Assembly: GCA_025935475.1 (NCBI GenBank)
Contig: JAICVE010000028.1
Location: 1-14,084 of the forward strand
Reading direction: 5' to 3'
Origin: Nitrospira sp.
GTDB lineage: Bacteria; Nitrospirota; Nitrospiria; Nitrospirales; Nitrospiraceae
Length of the DNA: 14,084 nucleotides
Each line of letters begins with the position of its first letter. Position 1 is the first letter of the stretch. Below, in pieces: positions 8,052 to 14,084 of this stretch. Position numbers and translations under genes: made by a program. The notes beneath the pieces are model-generated. The model ran no database searches. It saw nothing but the letters and a program-made list of their open reading frames with translations, and was not told the origin of the DNA.

Positions 8052-8804
8052 TCAGAGTTCAGGCATGTCTTTCCATGAGATGAGCGGCTTGTTGCTCTGG
8101 CACAGAGGACACTGTGCCGGTTCCCACTGGGGCATCTCGAGGTCCGCGGCGTAATAAAAAGGGTATTGAGCGACCAAGTCCTTCATCAGCGGGAACTGGC
8201 CGCTGTCGCGCCTGGCGAACACCATCATGCCGACGAGGCGGCCGCCGTTGTCGGTGATGACCTTTCCGAGCTTGCTCACACAATTGCCTCGTGTGGTGAC
8301 GTCATTGAGCGCAAGAAAGCCTTCCTGGGCTGTGACGGCTCCAACCTTGATGTCGGTTCCGATTCGTCCGGTCTCGCAGCTGAAGGGAGTCAACGTCACG
8401 CGCAACGGCTGAGCCTTCTGAAGCCGGTCTGCCACTCCCTGAGCCAGAGCTCGGGCCGCCGAGGCCGTTGCCAACAGTCCGGTGACGGCCCCGTGTTGGA
8501 ATGTTTGCTTGATCCAGGCGGCCATATCATCGGCGATCAGTCCGATCAAATCGGGATAACGGGCGATGGATTCGAATCTCAGGTAGGTGGCCGTGTGATG
8601 TCCCGACACGACTTCGACATGGGTATCGACAAAGACGGAGCGAGCCGAGCGCAAAATATGCAGGATGTCCGCTTCGGTCAGGTTGGTGTGAGGTCCTGCC
8701 CGAACGATGCTGGCGAGTCTCTCATCAATCTCCGGCGTAGCGTAGAGGGCTCGATGGCGCTGCTCCAGTTCGGCGAGGGCCTGCTCCACCGTTATTGTTG
8801 TCAC
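8052..8804 (-). CDS. Orotate phosphoribosyltransferase-like protein with a C-terminal CxxC
   Basis: This 250-residue protein resembles type I phosphoribosyltransferases, closest to orotate PRTase. An SG-x-H-x-x-x-Y segment lies at 67-74, where OPRTs have SGR-x-S-x-Y. A G-x-x-x-A-x-A stretch follows at 109-115, and a PRPP-loop-like N167-D-V-T-T-R-G173 sits after hydrophobic residues. The canonical loop is D-D-x-x-T-T/S-G, so the first Asp is Asn here and the order is altered. The C-terminus has a single C232-P-L-C235, possibly half of a metal site. It starts at GTG 8804 with GGGAGG four bases upstream, between the FAH-like and E1 alpha genes. A housekeeping pyrE role looks unlikely in this catabolic operon. 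The substrate, and whether it is catalytic at all, are unknown. Confidence 0.78.
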   Translation of the reverse strand: MTTITVEQALAELEQRHRALYATPEIDERLASIVRAGPHTNLTEADILHILRSARSVFVDTHVEVVSGHHTATYLRFESIARYPDLIGLIADDMAAWIKQTFQHGAVTGLLATASAARALAQGVADRLQKAQPLRVTLTPFSCETGRIGTDIKVGAVTAQEGFLALNDVTTRGNCVSKLGKVITDNGGRLVGMMVFARRDSGQFPLMKDLVAQYPFYYAADLEMPQWEPAQCPLCQSNKPLISWKDMPEL

Positions 8805-8819
8805 GTGGCCTCCCGGTGC

Positions 8820-9797
8820 CTATGCGACGACTTGCGTCCTCAACACGCCGATCGGCTGAATTTCCAACTCCACAACATCACCTGGTTTCAAGTAGCGGTC
8901 CAATTCCAACCCGCAGCCCCCTCCGACGGTTCCCGAACCGAACACATCGCCCGGGTAAATTGTCTCACCCCGCGAGACATGGGCGATCATTTGGGAAAAG
9001 GACCAATGGATGGTCCCAAAGCGACCCCTGGACCACTCTTCTCCGTTTACTCTGGCAATCATGGTCAATGCGTCGAGATCGAGAATTTCTTCAGGGGTCA
9101 TGAGACAGGGTCCGAGCGCTGTCGCGAAGTCTTTTCCCTTCGCCGGTCCAAGGCGGCAGGCCATTTCTTGAAACTGGACGTCGCGAGCGCTGAAGTCGTT
9201 CATAATAGTATAGCCGGCGATATAGTCCCCGGCATTCCGTTCAGGAATGTCCCGTCCTTTCCGCCCGATGATGCAGGCAAGCTCTAGTTCGTAGTCCAGC
9301 TTGGCTGTGTCCAGCGGCCACGGCAACGCTTCATCCGGCCCGATAATCGAGCGATGGTTCCCCTTGTAGTACACAGGGAACTTGTACCATTCCGGCGGAA
9401 TGGGCTGACCCCGTTTCTTCGATGTCGCGGCAATATGGTCTTCAAACGCGATAAAGTCACGGAGAGAAGAAGGATTTGGAAGTGGCGCGGCGAGCCTCAC
9501 CGTGTCCAGCTGATAATAAAGCGTTTCCGCACCTGGGCCTTGGGCCGAAGGGCCGATGGCGGCGACGTAATCCAACGCGCGTCGAGCCGCTGCCATGGTC
9601 GATGGTCCTCCTTCCAGGAATGCCAACATGATCGATGGCACCTGGGCATCGGCCAACCGGTGTGGCTGCGCCTCCCCTTGATCTGACAACCATCGGACAT
9701 AGGCCATGTTCAAGTCCACCACATGCTGGCCGTGCAACGCGCCCACGCGGCTAAAGGGGCCTAGTGGCGTGCCGATTTGAAACGTCACCAGTTTCAT
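8820..9797 (-). CDS. Fumarylacetoacetate hydrolase family protein (fumarylacetoacetase)
   Basis: The 325-residue protein shows the FAH catalytic fold. Metal ligands D114, E170, E172 (DYELELA) and D201 (MNDFSARD) are visible, with the general-base His H121 seven residues after D114, the spacing seen in mouse FAH (D126/H133). A lysine-bearing loop GPAKGKDF follows at 218-225. It would split fumarylacetoacetate into fumarate and acetoacetate, the last step of tyrosine breakdown, which fits its place directly after homogentisate dioxygenase. The ATG at 9797 is preferred because it overlaps the hmgA stop as ATGA and has GGAG at good spacing. The longer TTG start at 9809 is less likely. Related FAH-fold enzymes include acylpyruvases and isomerases, so the exact substrate relies partly on context. 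Confidence 0.92.
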   Translation of the reverse strand: MKLVTFQIGTPLGPFSRVGALHGQHVVDLNMAYVRWLSDQGEAQPHRLADAQVPSIMLAFLEGGPSTMAAARRALDYVAAIGPSAQGPGAETLYYQLDTVRLAAPLPNPSSLRDFIAFEDHIAATSKKRGQPIPPEWYKFPVYYKGNHRSIIGPDEALPWPLDTAKLDYELELACIIGRKGRDIPERNAGDYIAGYTIMNDFSARDVQFQEMACRLGPAKGKDFATALGPCLMTPEEILDLDALTMIARVNGEEWSRGRFGTIHWSFSQMIAHVSRGETIYPGDVFGSGTVGGGCGLELDRYLKPGDVVELEIQPIGVLRTQVVA

Positions 9798-10882
9798 CGA
9801 TGACTCCAACTCAAGGCATAGTCCTTGATTTCGATCGCCTCCATGCCTTTGTCCACCGTAAATGGACGCTTGGACTCAATCATGACTGCGACTTCGGTCG
9901 TGTGAGTCTTGGCCTTGCTGGCTTCCACTGCATTGGGTTGCGGACCGTGATGAATGCCTTGTGGATGCAGGGTCAGCATGCCCGGCTGGATACCGGCGCG
10001 GCTAAAAAAGTCGCCATCGTGGTAGAAGAGCACTTCATCATAGTCCATGTTCCGATGGTAAAAGGGAACCCGTAGTGCCTCGGGGTCGGTCTCAAGCGGC
10101 CGCGGCGCGAATGTGGAAATGAGGCAGCCGCCCGCTTGAAATGTTCCGTGAACACTCGGTGGAAGATGGTAACGGGGGCTCGTGACCGGCCTGAAGTCGC
10201 GCACATTGAGTTTGGCGACCCAGAGATCACCTTTCCAGCCGACGACATCCATTGGATAAAAGGGATAGACCACCCGTGTCCAGCTTCCTTGACGTTTAAT
10301 GCGGACTTCCCACTCTGTTCCCTCCGGCTCGGAGCGCTCAAGCGTGGTCAATTCCGGCGCAACCAGGACTCCCTTGTCGAAAAGCGCATGCTGCCCAAGC
10401 GGCCCTCGCTCCGCCAATGCGATTGCCTCAGGCGTCTCGATCATGAGAGAGACCGCCGGACCCGAATCAACATGAATCCGGAACGTCGTTCCTTTGGGAA
10501 TGGTGACGTAATCGCCGGGCTCGTAGGGCAGCATTCCATAATCAGTCTCGAACCGCCCTGTTCCCCGATGGACAAAATACACCGCATCCCCGTCCGAATC
10601 GCGCACGAAATAGCGCATGGTTTCGGTCAAGTGCGAGAGATAAAGGCTGGCGTCAGGACTGTGCATCATGAGAACGGGATCGGCGGAGGCGGGCGACTGA
10701 CACATAAAGGCGCGAGGCCTAAGCGGTCCGTCGATCCGAACCCATCCAGTCGGCGGATGGCTTCGATAGAGATGGGACACGGGCCCGGCAAAGCCGTTTC
10801 GGCCATGTTCCTCTTCGCAAAGGCCCTCTGGGATGCCGACATGCGCTTGCCGGGGAACTTTCCCTTTACTGTTGAGATACAT
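9794..10882 (-). CDS. hmgA: Homogentisate 1,2-dioxygenase
   Basis: The 362-residue cupin-type ring-cleavage dioxygenase contains the family segments HLPPSVHGTF (239-248), PFYHRNMDYDE (273-283) and LHPQGIHHGP (305-314). By comparison with the human enzyme (H335, E341, H365, H371), the iron and substrate ligands are probably H276, an acidic residue at D282/E283, H306 and H312; the 306-312 spacing matches exactly. It opens homogentisate to maleylacetoacetate using Fe(II) and O2. It is shorter than the human and pseudomonad type, as in other short bacterial forms. The ATG at 10882 has GGAGGT four bases upstream and lies 24 bases after the dioxygenase-like gene. Its end overlaps the fumarylacetoacetase start by 4 bases. 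Confidence 0.93.
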   Translation of the reverse strand: MYLNSKGKVPRQAHVGIPEGLCEEEHGRNGFAGPVSHLYRSHPPTGWVRIDGPLRPRAFMCQSPASADPVLMMHSPDASLYLSHLTETMRYFVRDSDGDAVYFVHRGTGRFETDYGMLPYEPGDYVTIPKGTTFRIHVDSGPAVSLMIETPEAIALAERGPLGQHALFDKGVLVAPELTTLERSEPEGTEWEVRIKRQGSWTRVVYPFYPMDVVGWKGDLWVAKLNVRDFRPVTSPRYHLPPSVHGTFQAGGCLISTFAPRPLETDPEALRVPFYHRNMDYDEVLFYHDGDFFSRAGIQPGMLTLHPQGIHHGPQPNAVEASKAKTHTTEVAVMIESKRPFTVDKGMEAIEIKDYALSWSHR

Positions 10883-10906
10883 GCGGACCTCCGCAATCAG
10901 GCGTGA

Positions 10907-11494
10907 TCATGACGCCTTCTTCAACGGCGCAGGTGGCGTACGAGGTTCTCTGGAGTCGTAATCGATGATTGTTCGTTGAGCTCCGGAGGCCTGGTCCCGT
11001 TCGATATCCTTATACAATGACTCGACCGTGCTGCGGACAAAGGTCTTGGCCCTTTCCTCTCCGTGCTCTCTTTGAGTCAATTCAATGAACAGGCCGCTCC
11101 CAGGAAAGAGCGGATAGGTAAATCGCTGTTTGAGCGGTCCGAATCCATCCCGGCCTTCCTTCACCCCGCCACTGAATTTGACCCCGTGAGCTTCCCACTC
11201 ACGACATACGGCCTCGATGTCATCGACTTCGAGCGCGACATGTTGCACCCCTTGGCCGTACCGCTCGATAAAGTCCGTGATTTGGGATTTCATGGCCTTG
11301 TCTCGGCCTTGCATGAGAGCAATTCGTGCGGCGCCGCACTGGACGACCACGGTATCCATCGACGATTTATCGGTGCCGACGTCGCGCGCCGACCAAATCA
11401 CCTCAAAACCTAGAACCTTGGTGAAGAGAAATTCGGCCTCGTCCAGATTTTCCACGCAGAGCGTGATGTGATCGATGCTTCTTGGCTCAATCAT
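10907..11494 (-). CDS. 4-hydroxyphenylpyruvate dioxygenase-like VOC protein, single-domain
   Basis: At 195 residues this is about half a normal HPPD (around 350). It aligns with the C-terminal catalytic half: the first ligand H9 in IDHITLCV, KSQITDFIERYGQGVQH (69-85) with ligand H85, and E138 in LFIELTQR. The stretch 121-142 aligns without gaps to the HPPD segment ending in FFEIIQR and includes Q123 at a substrate-contact position. The last helix (FVRSTVESLYKDIERDQ) also matches HPPD. It would convert 4-hydroxyphenylpyruvate to homogentisate, fitting hmgA just downstream. The ATG at 11494 has AGGAGG about ten bases upstream, and this is the first gene of the minus-strand operon. Hydroxymandelate synthase-type activity or a glyoxalase-like role remains possible. 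No remnant of the N-terminal domain is seen upstream. Confidence 0.85.
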   Translation of the reverse strand: MIEPRSIDHITLCVENLDEAEFLFTKVLGFEVIWSARDVGTDKSSMDTVVVQCGAARIALMQGRDKAMKSQITDFIERYGQGVQHVALEVDDIEAVCREWEAHGVKFSGGVKEGRDGFGPLKQRFTYPLFPGSGLFIELTQREHGEERAKTFVRSTVESLYKDIERDQASGAQRTIIDYDSREPRTPPAPLKKAS

Positions 11495-11588
11495 GGTGAA
11501 GGTCCCTCCTCACCGCAAACGTTACATAGGATCCATTCCGTTGGCTGTCAGTCATCACAGCAATACCCTTATTACATTGCCTGATAGG

Positions 11589-11617
11589 ATACTACTATTA
11601 TTGCGTTCACATGGCAA
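11589..11617 (-). promoter_or_regulatory. Candidate promoter for the minus-strand catabolic operon
   Basis: On the minus strand TTGCCA (11617-11612) is followed after 17 bases by TAGTAT (11594-11589), a plausible sigma-70-type -35/-10 pair. It would give a leader of roughly 85-90 bases before the ATG at 11494. This is pattern matching only; other AT-rich hexamers in the region could serve instead. Confidence 0.35.
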
Positions 11618-11695
11618 GATGTTTTAGTAACAATGCCACGTTGCAGATCCTCCATATGACCATACAGGCCATTGGTTATGGCAAACAGTCTCTTC

Positions 11696-11724
11696 TTGCA
11701 TGGGTGATATAAAAGGTATATCAT
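11696..11724 (+). promoter_or_regulatory. Candidate promoter for the plus-strand gene set
   Basis: TTGCAT (11696-11701) and TATCAT (11719-11724) are 17 bases apart. The -10 matches the consensus at five of six positions, while the -35 is weak. It lies about 60 bases before the ATG at 11785. The inverted repeat at 11705-11723 covers the spacer and -10 box, as expected of a repressor site. Confidence 0.35.
11705..11723. repeat. Inverted repeat TGATATA-N5-TATATCA, possible operator
   Basis: Perfect 7-base arms (11705-11711 and 11717-11723) flank the spacer AAAGG. The dyad overlaps the candidate plus-strand -10 region. This suits a dimeric regulator, perhaps the helix-turn-helix protein encoded at 12567, but that link is inference. 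AT-rich dyads of this size can also arise by chance. Confidence 0.4.
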
Positions 11725-11784
11725 CGATTGAGGTTAACTATTACACGCGCCTCTCCGGCTCCACTCCTCGTTCTGGAGGGTCTC

Positions 11785-12516
11785 ATGACATTCCATCAAG
11801 ACATGCGGCGCCTCGTGCTCGGGCATGGTGCGATCAACAATGCCTATCTCACCCGGTTTCGCGCGGGAAATGTTTCGGACAGGGAGTTTAGAGAATTCGC
11901 CATCGAGTTCTATAACTTCGCGCGGTTTTTTCCACGTATTCTCATCTCGCAGCTCGTGAATACCGAAGATGAACAGGTCGCTGACGAGCTGACCAAAGTG
12001 CTGTATTCCGAGTTGGGTGACGGCCAGAGCCGCCATCGGCACGAACTTCTCTATCGGGACTTTCTTCGATCAGCAGGAGTCGATATCCATGACGCCATGA
12101 CGCGGCCCATGCTCCCTTCGACTCGAAGTTACATCGAGGGAATGGAACGGCTCTACAGCGACGGCAATCACACAAGGGCGCTTGGCGCATCCTTCGGCCT
12201 TGAGAATATGGCAATTACGATGTGGGACCACCTGATTCCTGGCCTCACTCAGTTGAAGAATACCCGCTATCCTCAGATGGATATCACCTACTTCACCTTT
12301 CATCGCGAACTCGAAAGTAGTCATGAGGAAGCGATGGAGCATGCAGTGGAGGCAGTTCAATGCGCCGCACAAGCCGGTCTGTCGGACGGCGACAAGGAGG
12401 ACTTTCGGACAGGAGTGACTGCTGTGCTTGATTATCTGGAAGGCTTTTGGATGGGTCTGGAGCGGCAAACGTTCCCTGATAAAGCGCGCCATCCCACCTA
12501 TCATCACGCCGCATGA
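11785..12516 (+). CDS. Heme-oxygenase-fold (TenA/PqqC/CADD-like) iron-binding protein, predicted oxidase/oxygenase
   Basis: This 243-residue all-helical protein belongs to the TenA/PqqC/CADD-like group. The C-terminal metal motif H173-x3-E177-x2-H180 in YFTFHRELESSH matches H174/D178/H181 of Chlamydia CADD. Upstream ligands are D79 (ELGDG), H86 (HRHELL) and E140 (GLENMA); the D79-E140 distance equals CADD E81-E142. All six di-metal ligand positions are therefore filled, the first by Asp instead of Glu. Such heme-oxygenase-like dimetal proteins oxidise small molecules or themselves. The CADD lysine (K152) used in p-aminobenzoate formation is replaced by Leu here, so that role is unlikely. The ATG at 11785 has GGAGGG four bases upstream, whereas the TTG at 11728 lacks support. 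It is first of three plus-strand genes, opposite the tyrosine operon. Substrate unknown. Confidence 0.82.
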   Translation: MTFHQDMRRLVLGHGAINNAYLTRFRAGNVSDREFREFAIEFYNFARFFPRILISQLVNTEDEQVADELTKVLYSELGDGQSRHRHELLYRDFLRSAGVDIHDAMTRPMLPSTRSYIEGMERLYSDGNHTRALGASFGLENMAITMWDHLIPGLTQLKNTRYPQMDITYFTFHRELESSHEEAMEHAVEAVQCAAQAGLSDGDKEDFRTGVTAVLDYLEGFWMGLERQTFPDKARHPTYHHAA

Positions 12517-12566
12517 AGATGTTTTGCATCACGGAGATGTCGCCGTCATGAGGGAAGAGGAGCTCC

Positions 12567-13529
12567 ATGTCTGAGATTTCGGCATACCTTGAGGCGATCA
12601 AAGAGCGGTATGCCCTTGCCAGCGATTACGCGCTGGCCAAAAGGCTGGGGATTGCGCAACCAGATGCCAACCTCATCCGCCGCGGACTCAAGATTCCGAA
12701 ACCGGAAATCTGCATGAAGATCGCCAAGCTGCTGGATAAGAACCCCGTGGAACTGCTGCTCATCGCCCAGAAAGAGAAGGCCCCAAGCTCTGCCAAACAA
12801 TATTGGACCCTGGCATTGACGGCGGTCGACGTCATGCTTCACGTTCCCAAGACGCCACGATACATCCCACGGAAGGTCGAGGCGATCGGGCGAGAGCTGC
12901 GGCAGCTCGAGACCCAGACCCTGACCTACGAAGGGGCGGAGGCGAATGCCGAAGCCGTCCGGCTTGTTCAAACGGCCGACCGATCCATTGATGCGGTCAT
13001 GGAGCGCTGGAACATTTGGAAGAAAGGGGAGGCACTGTATCCGAACTATCTCTTAGCAAACCAGGTCGCCGCGAAGCGTGGAGTCGTCATTCGCCGACTA
13101 TTGGTGTTGACCCAGGAGCAGATGCAACACGAGGCAGTCGTGGCCGATGCGGTGCAGGTCATGGATGATCAACACCGGGCCGGCATCAATATCTTTTACG
13201 CCTTTAGGGAGCACCTCGATCGCTCCCAGGCGTTCCGGCGATTTGAAGAAGACTATAGGCGTCAAGGGGCCGCGACCGATCTCAACGCTGCGATGTTTGA
13301 CCGCGAGATTCTTATCTTTTCTCAGTCATACGGCCAGATGGAACTCGGCGTGGTCGGGACGCCGACTCCCATCACGATGATCAACCAATTGGAGATTACG
13401 TGGAAGCCGGAGCTCCTCAGGGATTTGGATCCCGGTCCTCTCTTCGATATGACGCGGTACGTGTTTGAGTATTCCGGTCCACAGGCTTTCAGGGCAGAAC
13501 TGGCGCGGTTTCAGAGGTCGTTGGCATGA
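12567..13529 (+). CDS. Helix-turn-helix regulator-like protein with uncharacterised C-terminal domain
   Basis: Residues 1-68 form a small helical domain resembling XRE/Cro-type helix-turn-helix regulators: SDYALAKRLGIAQPDANLIRRG at 19-40 covers the two DNA-contact helices, and a MKIAKLLDKNP segment follows. A helical middle (about 75-155) leads into an alpha/beta domain (about 156-320) with strands such as GVVIRRLLVLT (172-182), GINIFYAF and REILIFSQ. I do not recognise this domain with certainty; it may be a ligand- or signal-sensing module. The ATG at 12567 has GAGGAG four bases upstream, 50 bases after the preceding gene. Its stop overlaps the start of the lyase gene as ATGA, so it is co-expressed with that enzyme and may control it or the divergent operon. 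The regulatory role is inferred from domain and context. Confidence 0.75.
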   Translation: MSEISAYLEAIKERYALASDYALAKRLGIAQPDANLIRRGLKIPKPEICMKIAKLLDKNPVELLLIAQKEKAPSSAKQYWTLALTAVDVMLHVPKTPRYIPRKVEAIGRELRQLETQTLTYEGAEANAEAVRLVQTADRSIDAVMERWNIWKKGEALYPNYLLANQVAAKRGVVIRRLLVLTQEQMQHEAVVADAVQVMDDQHRAGINIFYAFREHLDRSQAFRRFEEDYRRQGAATDLNAAMFDREILIFSQSYGQMELGVVGTPTPITMINQLEITWKPELLRDLDPGPLFDMTRYVFEYSGPQAFRAELARFQRSLA

Positions 13530-14084
13530 AGTTTCCCTCCGAGCCGTTCAAGATCAAAGTCGTAGAGCAGATTCGGCGTACCACGCGCGCTGAACGTGAC
13601 CGCCTGTTACATGATGCCGGCTACAACCTCTTTCGAATCCCGGCCGAAAGCGTCTACGTCGACCTGTTGACCGACAGCGGCACTTCAGCCATGAGCGACC
13701 AGCAATGGGCCGGCTTGATGCTGGGAGACGAATCCTATGCCGGCAGCAAGAATTACTATCATTTCGAAGAGACGGTCCACTCTATCTTTGGCTACAAACA
13801 CGTCATTCCCACTCATCAAGGCCGCATGGCCGAGAACCTCCTCTTTTCCACCGTCGTGAAGCCTGACATGTGCGTCCCCAACAATATCCACTTTGATACG
13901 ACGAGGGCCAACATCGAGCATCAGGGCGCTCAGGCGATCAATGCGGTGGTGAAGGAGGCCTACGACCCACACAATGAATCGCCCTTCAAAGGGAATATGG
14001 ATGTGGTGCGGCTCGAAGAGATCATTAACGGCCTGGGACGGGAGCGCATCCCATTGGTGTTACTGACGATCACGAACAACAGCG
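13526..14084 (+). CDS. Tryptophanase/tyrosine phenol-lyase family PLP enzyme (partial, 3' end beyond right edge)
   Basis: The first 186 residues are visible, running from ATG 13526 off the right edge; the stop of the regulator gene overlaps this start by 4 bases. It aligns almost gap-free with tyrosine phenol-lyase: EPFKIK, YVDLLTDSG (44-52), catalytic-type Y71 in GDESYAGS, and the PLP-phosphate site Q98-G-R100 in PTHQGR. The loop is IHFDTTR: position 124 is Asp, as in tryptophanase (D137), instead of the Thr124 that contacts the phenol ring in tyrosine phenol-lyase. The family cleaves C-beta of Trp or Tyr into indole or phenol plus pyruvate and ammonia. The PLP-binding lysine and the second discriminating residue lie beyond the window. 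M101 replaces the usual Gly after THQGR. Family call firm, substrate open. Confidence 0.9.
   Translation, partial: MKFPSEPFKIKVVEQIRRTTRAERDRLLHDAGYNLFRIPAESVYVDLLTDSGTSAMSDQQWAGLMLGDESYAGSKNYYHFEETVHSIFGYKHVIPTHQGRMAENLLFSTVVKPDMCVPNNIHFDTTRANIEHQGAQAINAVVKEAYDPHNESPFKGNMDVVRLEEIINGLGRERIPLVLLTITNNS

Larger units (their letters stand above)
11495..11784. promoter_or_regulatory. Divergent intergenic control region
   Basis: This 290-base stretch separates the minus-strand catabolic operon from the plus-strand genes and is visibly AT-richer than the flanking coding DNA. It holds no convincing ORF. It contains candidate promoters in both directions, three short inverted repeats with 5-base spacers (11620-11632, 11668-11682, 11705-11723), an imperfect dyad at 11545-11560, and the 7-base direct repeat ATGGCAA at 11611-11617 and 11678-11684. 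It is the obvious place for shared regulation of both transcription units. Confidence 0.7.

Noticed and set aside
8166..9287. 373-codon open frame on the plus strand
   Set aside because: It lies antisense across the PRTase-like and FAH-like genes, shows no recognisable motif, and is the kind of long antisense frame GC-rich coding DNA produces.
9798..9809. TTG start of the fumarylacetoacetase at 9809
   Set aside because: The ATG at 9797 overlaps the hmgA stop as ATGA, has GGAG at good spacing and gives the usual MKLVTF-type start.
11728..11784. TTG-initiated extension of the heme-oxygenase-fold gene
   Set aside because: No ribosome site, and it would start just downstream of the candidate -10. 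The ATG at 11785 has GGAGGG upstream.
11495..11784. TyrR/PhhR box (TGTAAA-N6-TTTACA)
   Set aside because: No such sequence seen; the nearest dyad, TGTT-N5-AACA, has the wrong arms and spacing.
11785..12516. CADD-type self-sacrificing p-aminobenzoate synthase
   Set aside because: The metal ligands match, but the residue matching CADD K152 is Leu and the Tyr27 equivalent is off by one position in my alignment.
12517..12566. Rho-independent terminator between the first two plus-strand genes
   Set aside because: Only 4-base dyads with no GC-rich stem plus T-run; the genes are probably co-transcribed.

Overview
The window reads as a densely packed amino-acid catabolism locus from a moderately GC-rich bacterium. 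The gene set (split acyl-CoA mutase, 2-oxo acid dehydrogenase E1/E2, homogentisate pathway, frequent GTG starts and 4-base overlaps) would fit a Nitrospira-like or other deep-branching Gram-negative chromosome. I cannot fix the taxon from sequence alone, and no plasmid, phage, IS, rRNA, tRNA or CRISPR signal is visible.

Left and centre (1-11494, all minus strand, transcribed right to left): twelve genes with gaps of under 30 bases or short overlaps, so very probably one operon. In transcription order they are: a half-size 4-hydroxyphenylpyruvate dioxygenase-like protein, homogentisate 1,2-dioxygenase, fumarylacetoacetate hydrolase-family protein, an orotate phosphoribosyltransferase-like protein, 2-oxo acid dehydrogenase E1 alpha, E1 beta and E2, a thiolase, a 3-hydroxyacyl-CoA dehydrogenase, the large subunit of a B12-dependent acyl-CoA mutase, an MBL-fold hydrolase, and the cobalamin-binding small subunit of the mutase, which runs off the left edge.

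The first three enzymes turn 4-hydroxyphenylpyruvate (from Tyr/Phe) into fumarate plus acetoacetate, apart from a missing maleylacetoacetate isomerase. The E1/E2 pair looks branched-chain-like and would make isobutyryl-CoA from valine. The mutase large subunit carries the Phe and Gln expected of isobutyryl-CoA mutase rather than the Tyr and Arg of methylmalonyl-CoA mutase. With the hydroxyacyl-CoA dehydrogenase and thiolase, the operon could therefore carry valine carbon through butyryl-CoA to acetyl-CoA and also absorb the acetoacetate from tyrosine. The acyl-CoA dehydrogenase, enoyl-CoA hydratase, E3, aminotransferase and CoA transferase are not in the window.

Right (11495-14084): a 290-base divergent intergenic region holds candidate promoters for both directions and several short inverted repeats. 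Three plus-strand genes follow: a heme-oxygenase-fold protein with a complete set of predicted di-metal ligands, a helix-turn-helix regulator-like protein with a C-terminal domain I cannot name, and a tryptophanase/tyrosine phenol-lyase family enzyme that overlaps the regulator gene by 4 bases and runs off the right edge. The whole window thus centres on aromatic and branched-chain amino-acid breakdown, with a few unexplained genes (PRTase-like, MBL-fold, heme-oxygenase-fold) embedded in it.
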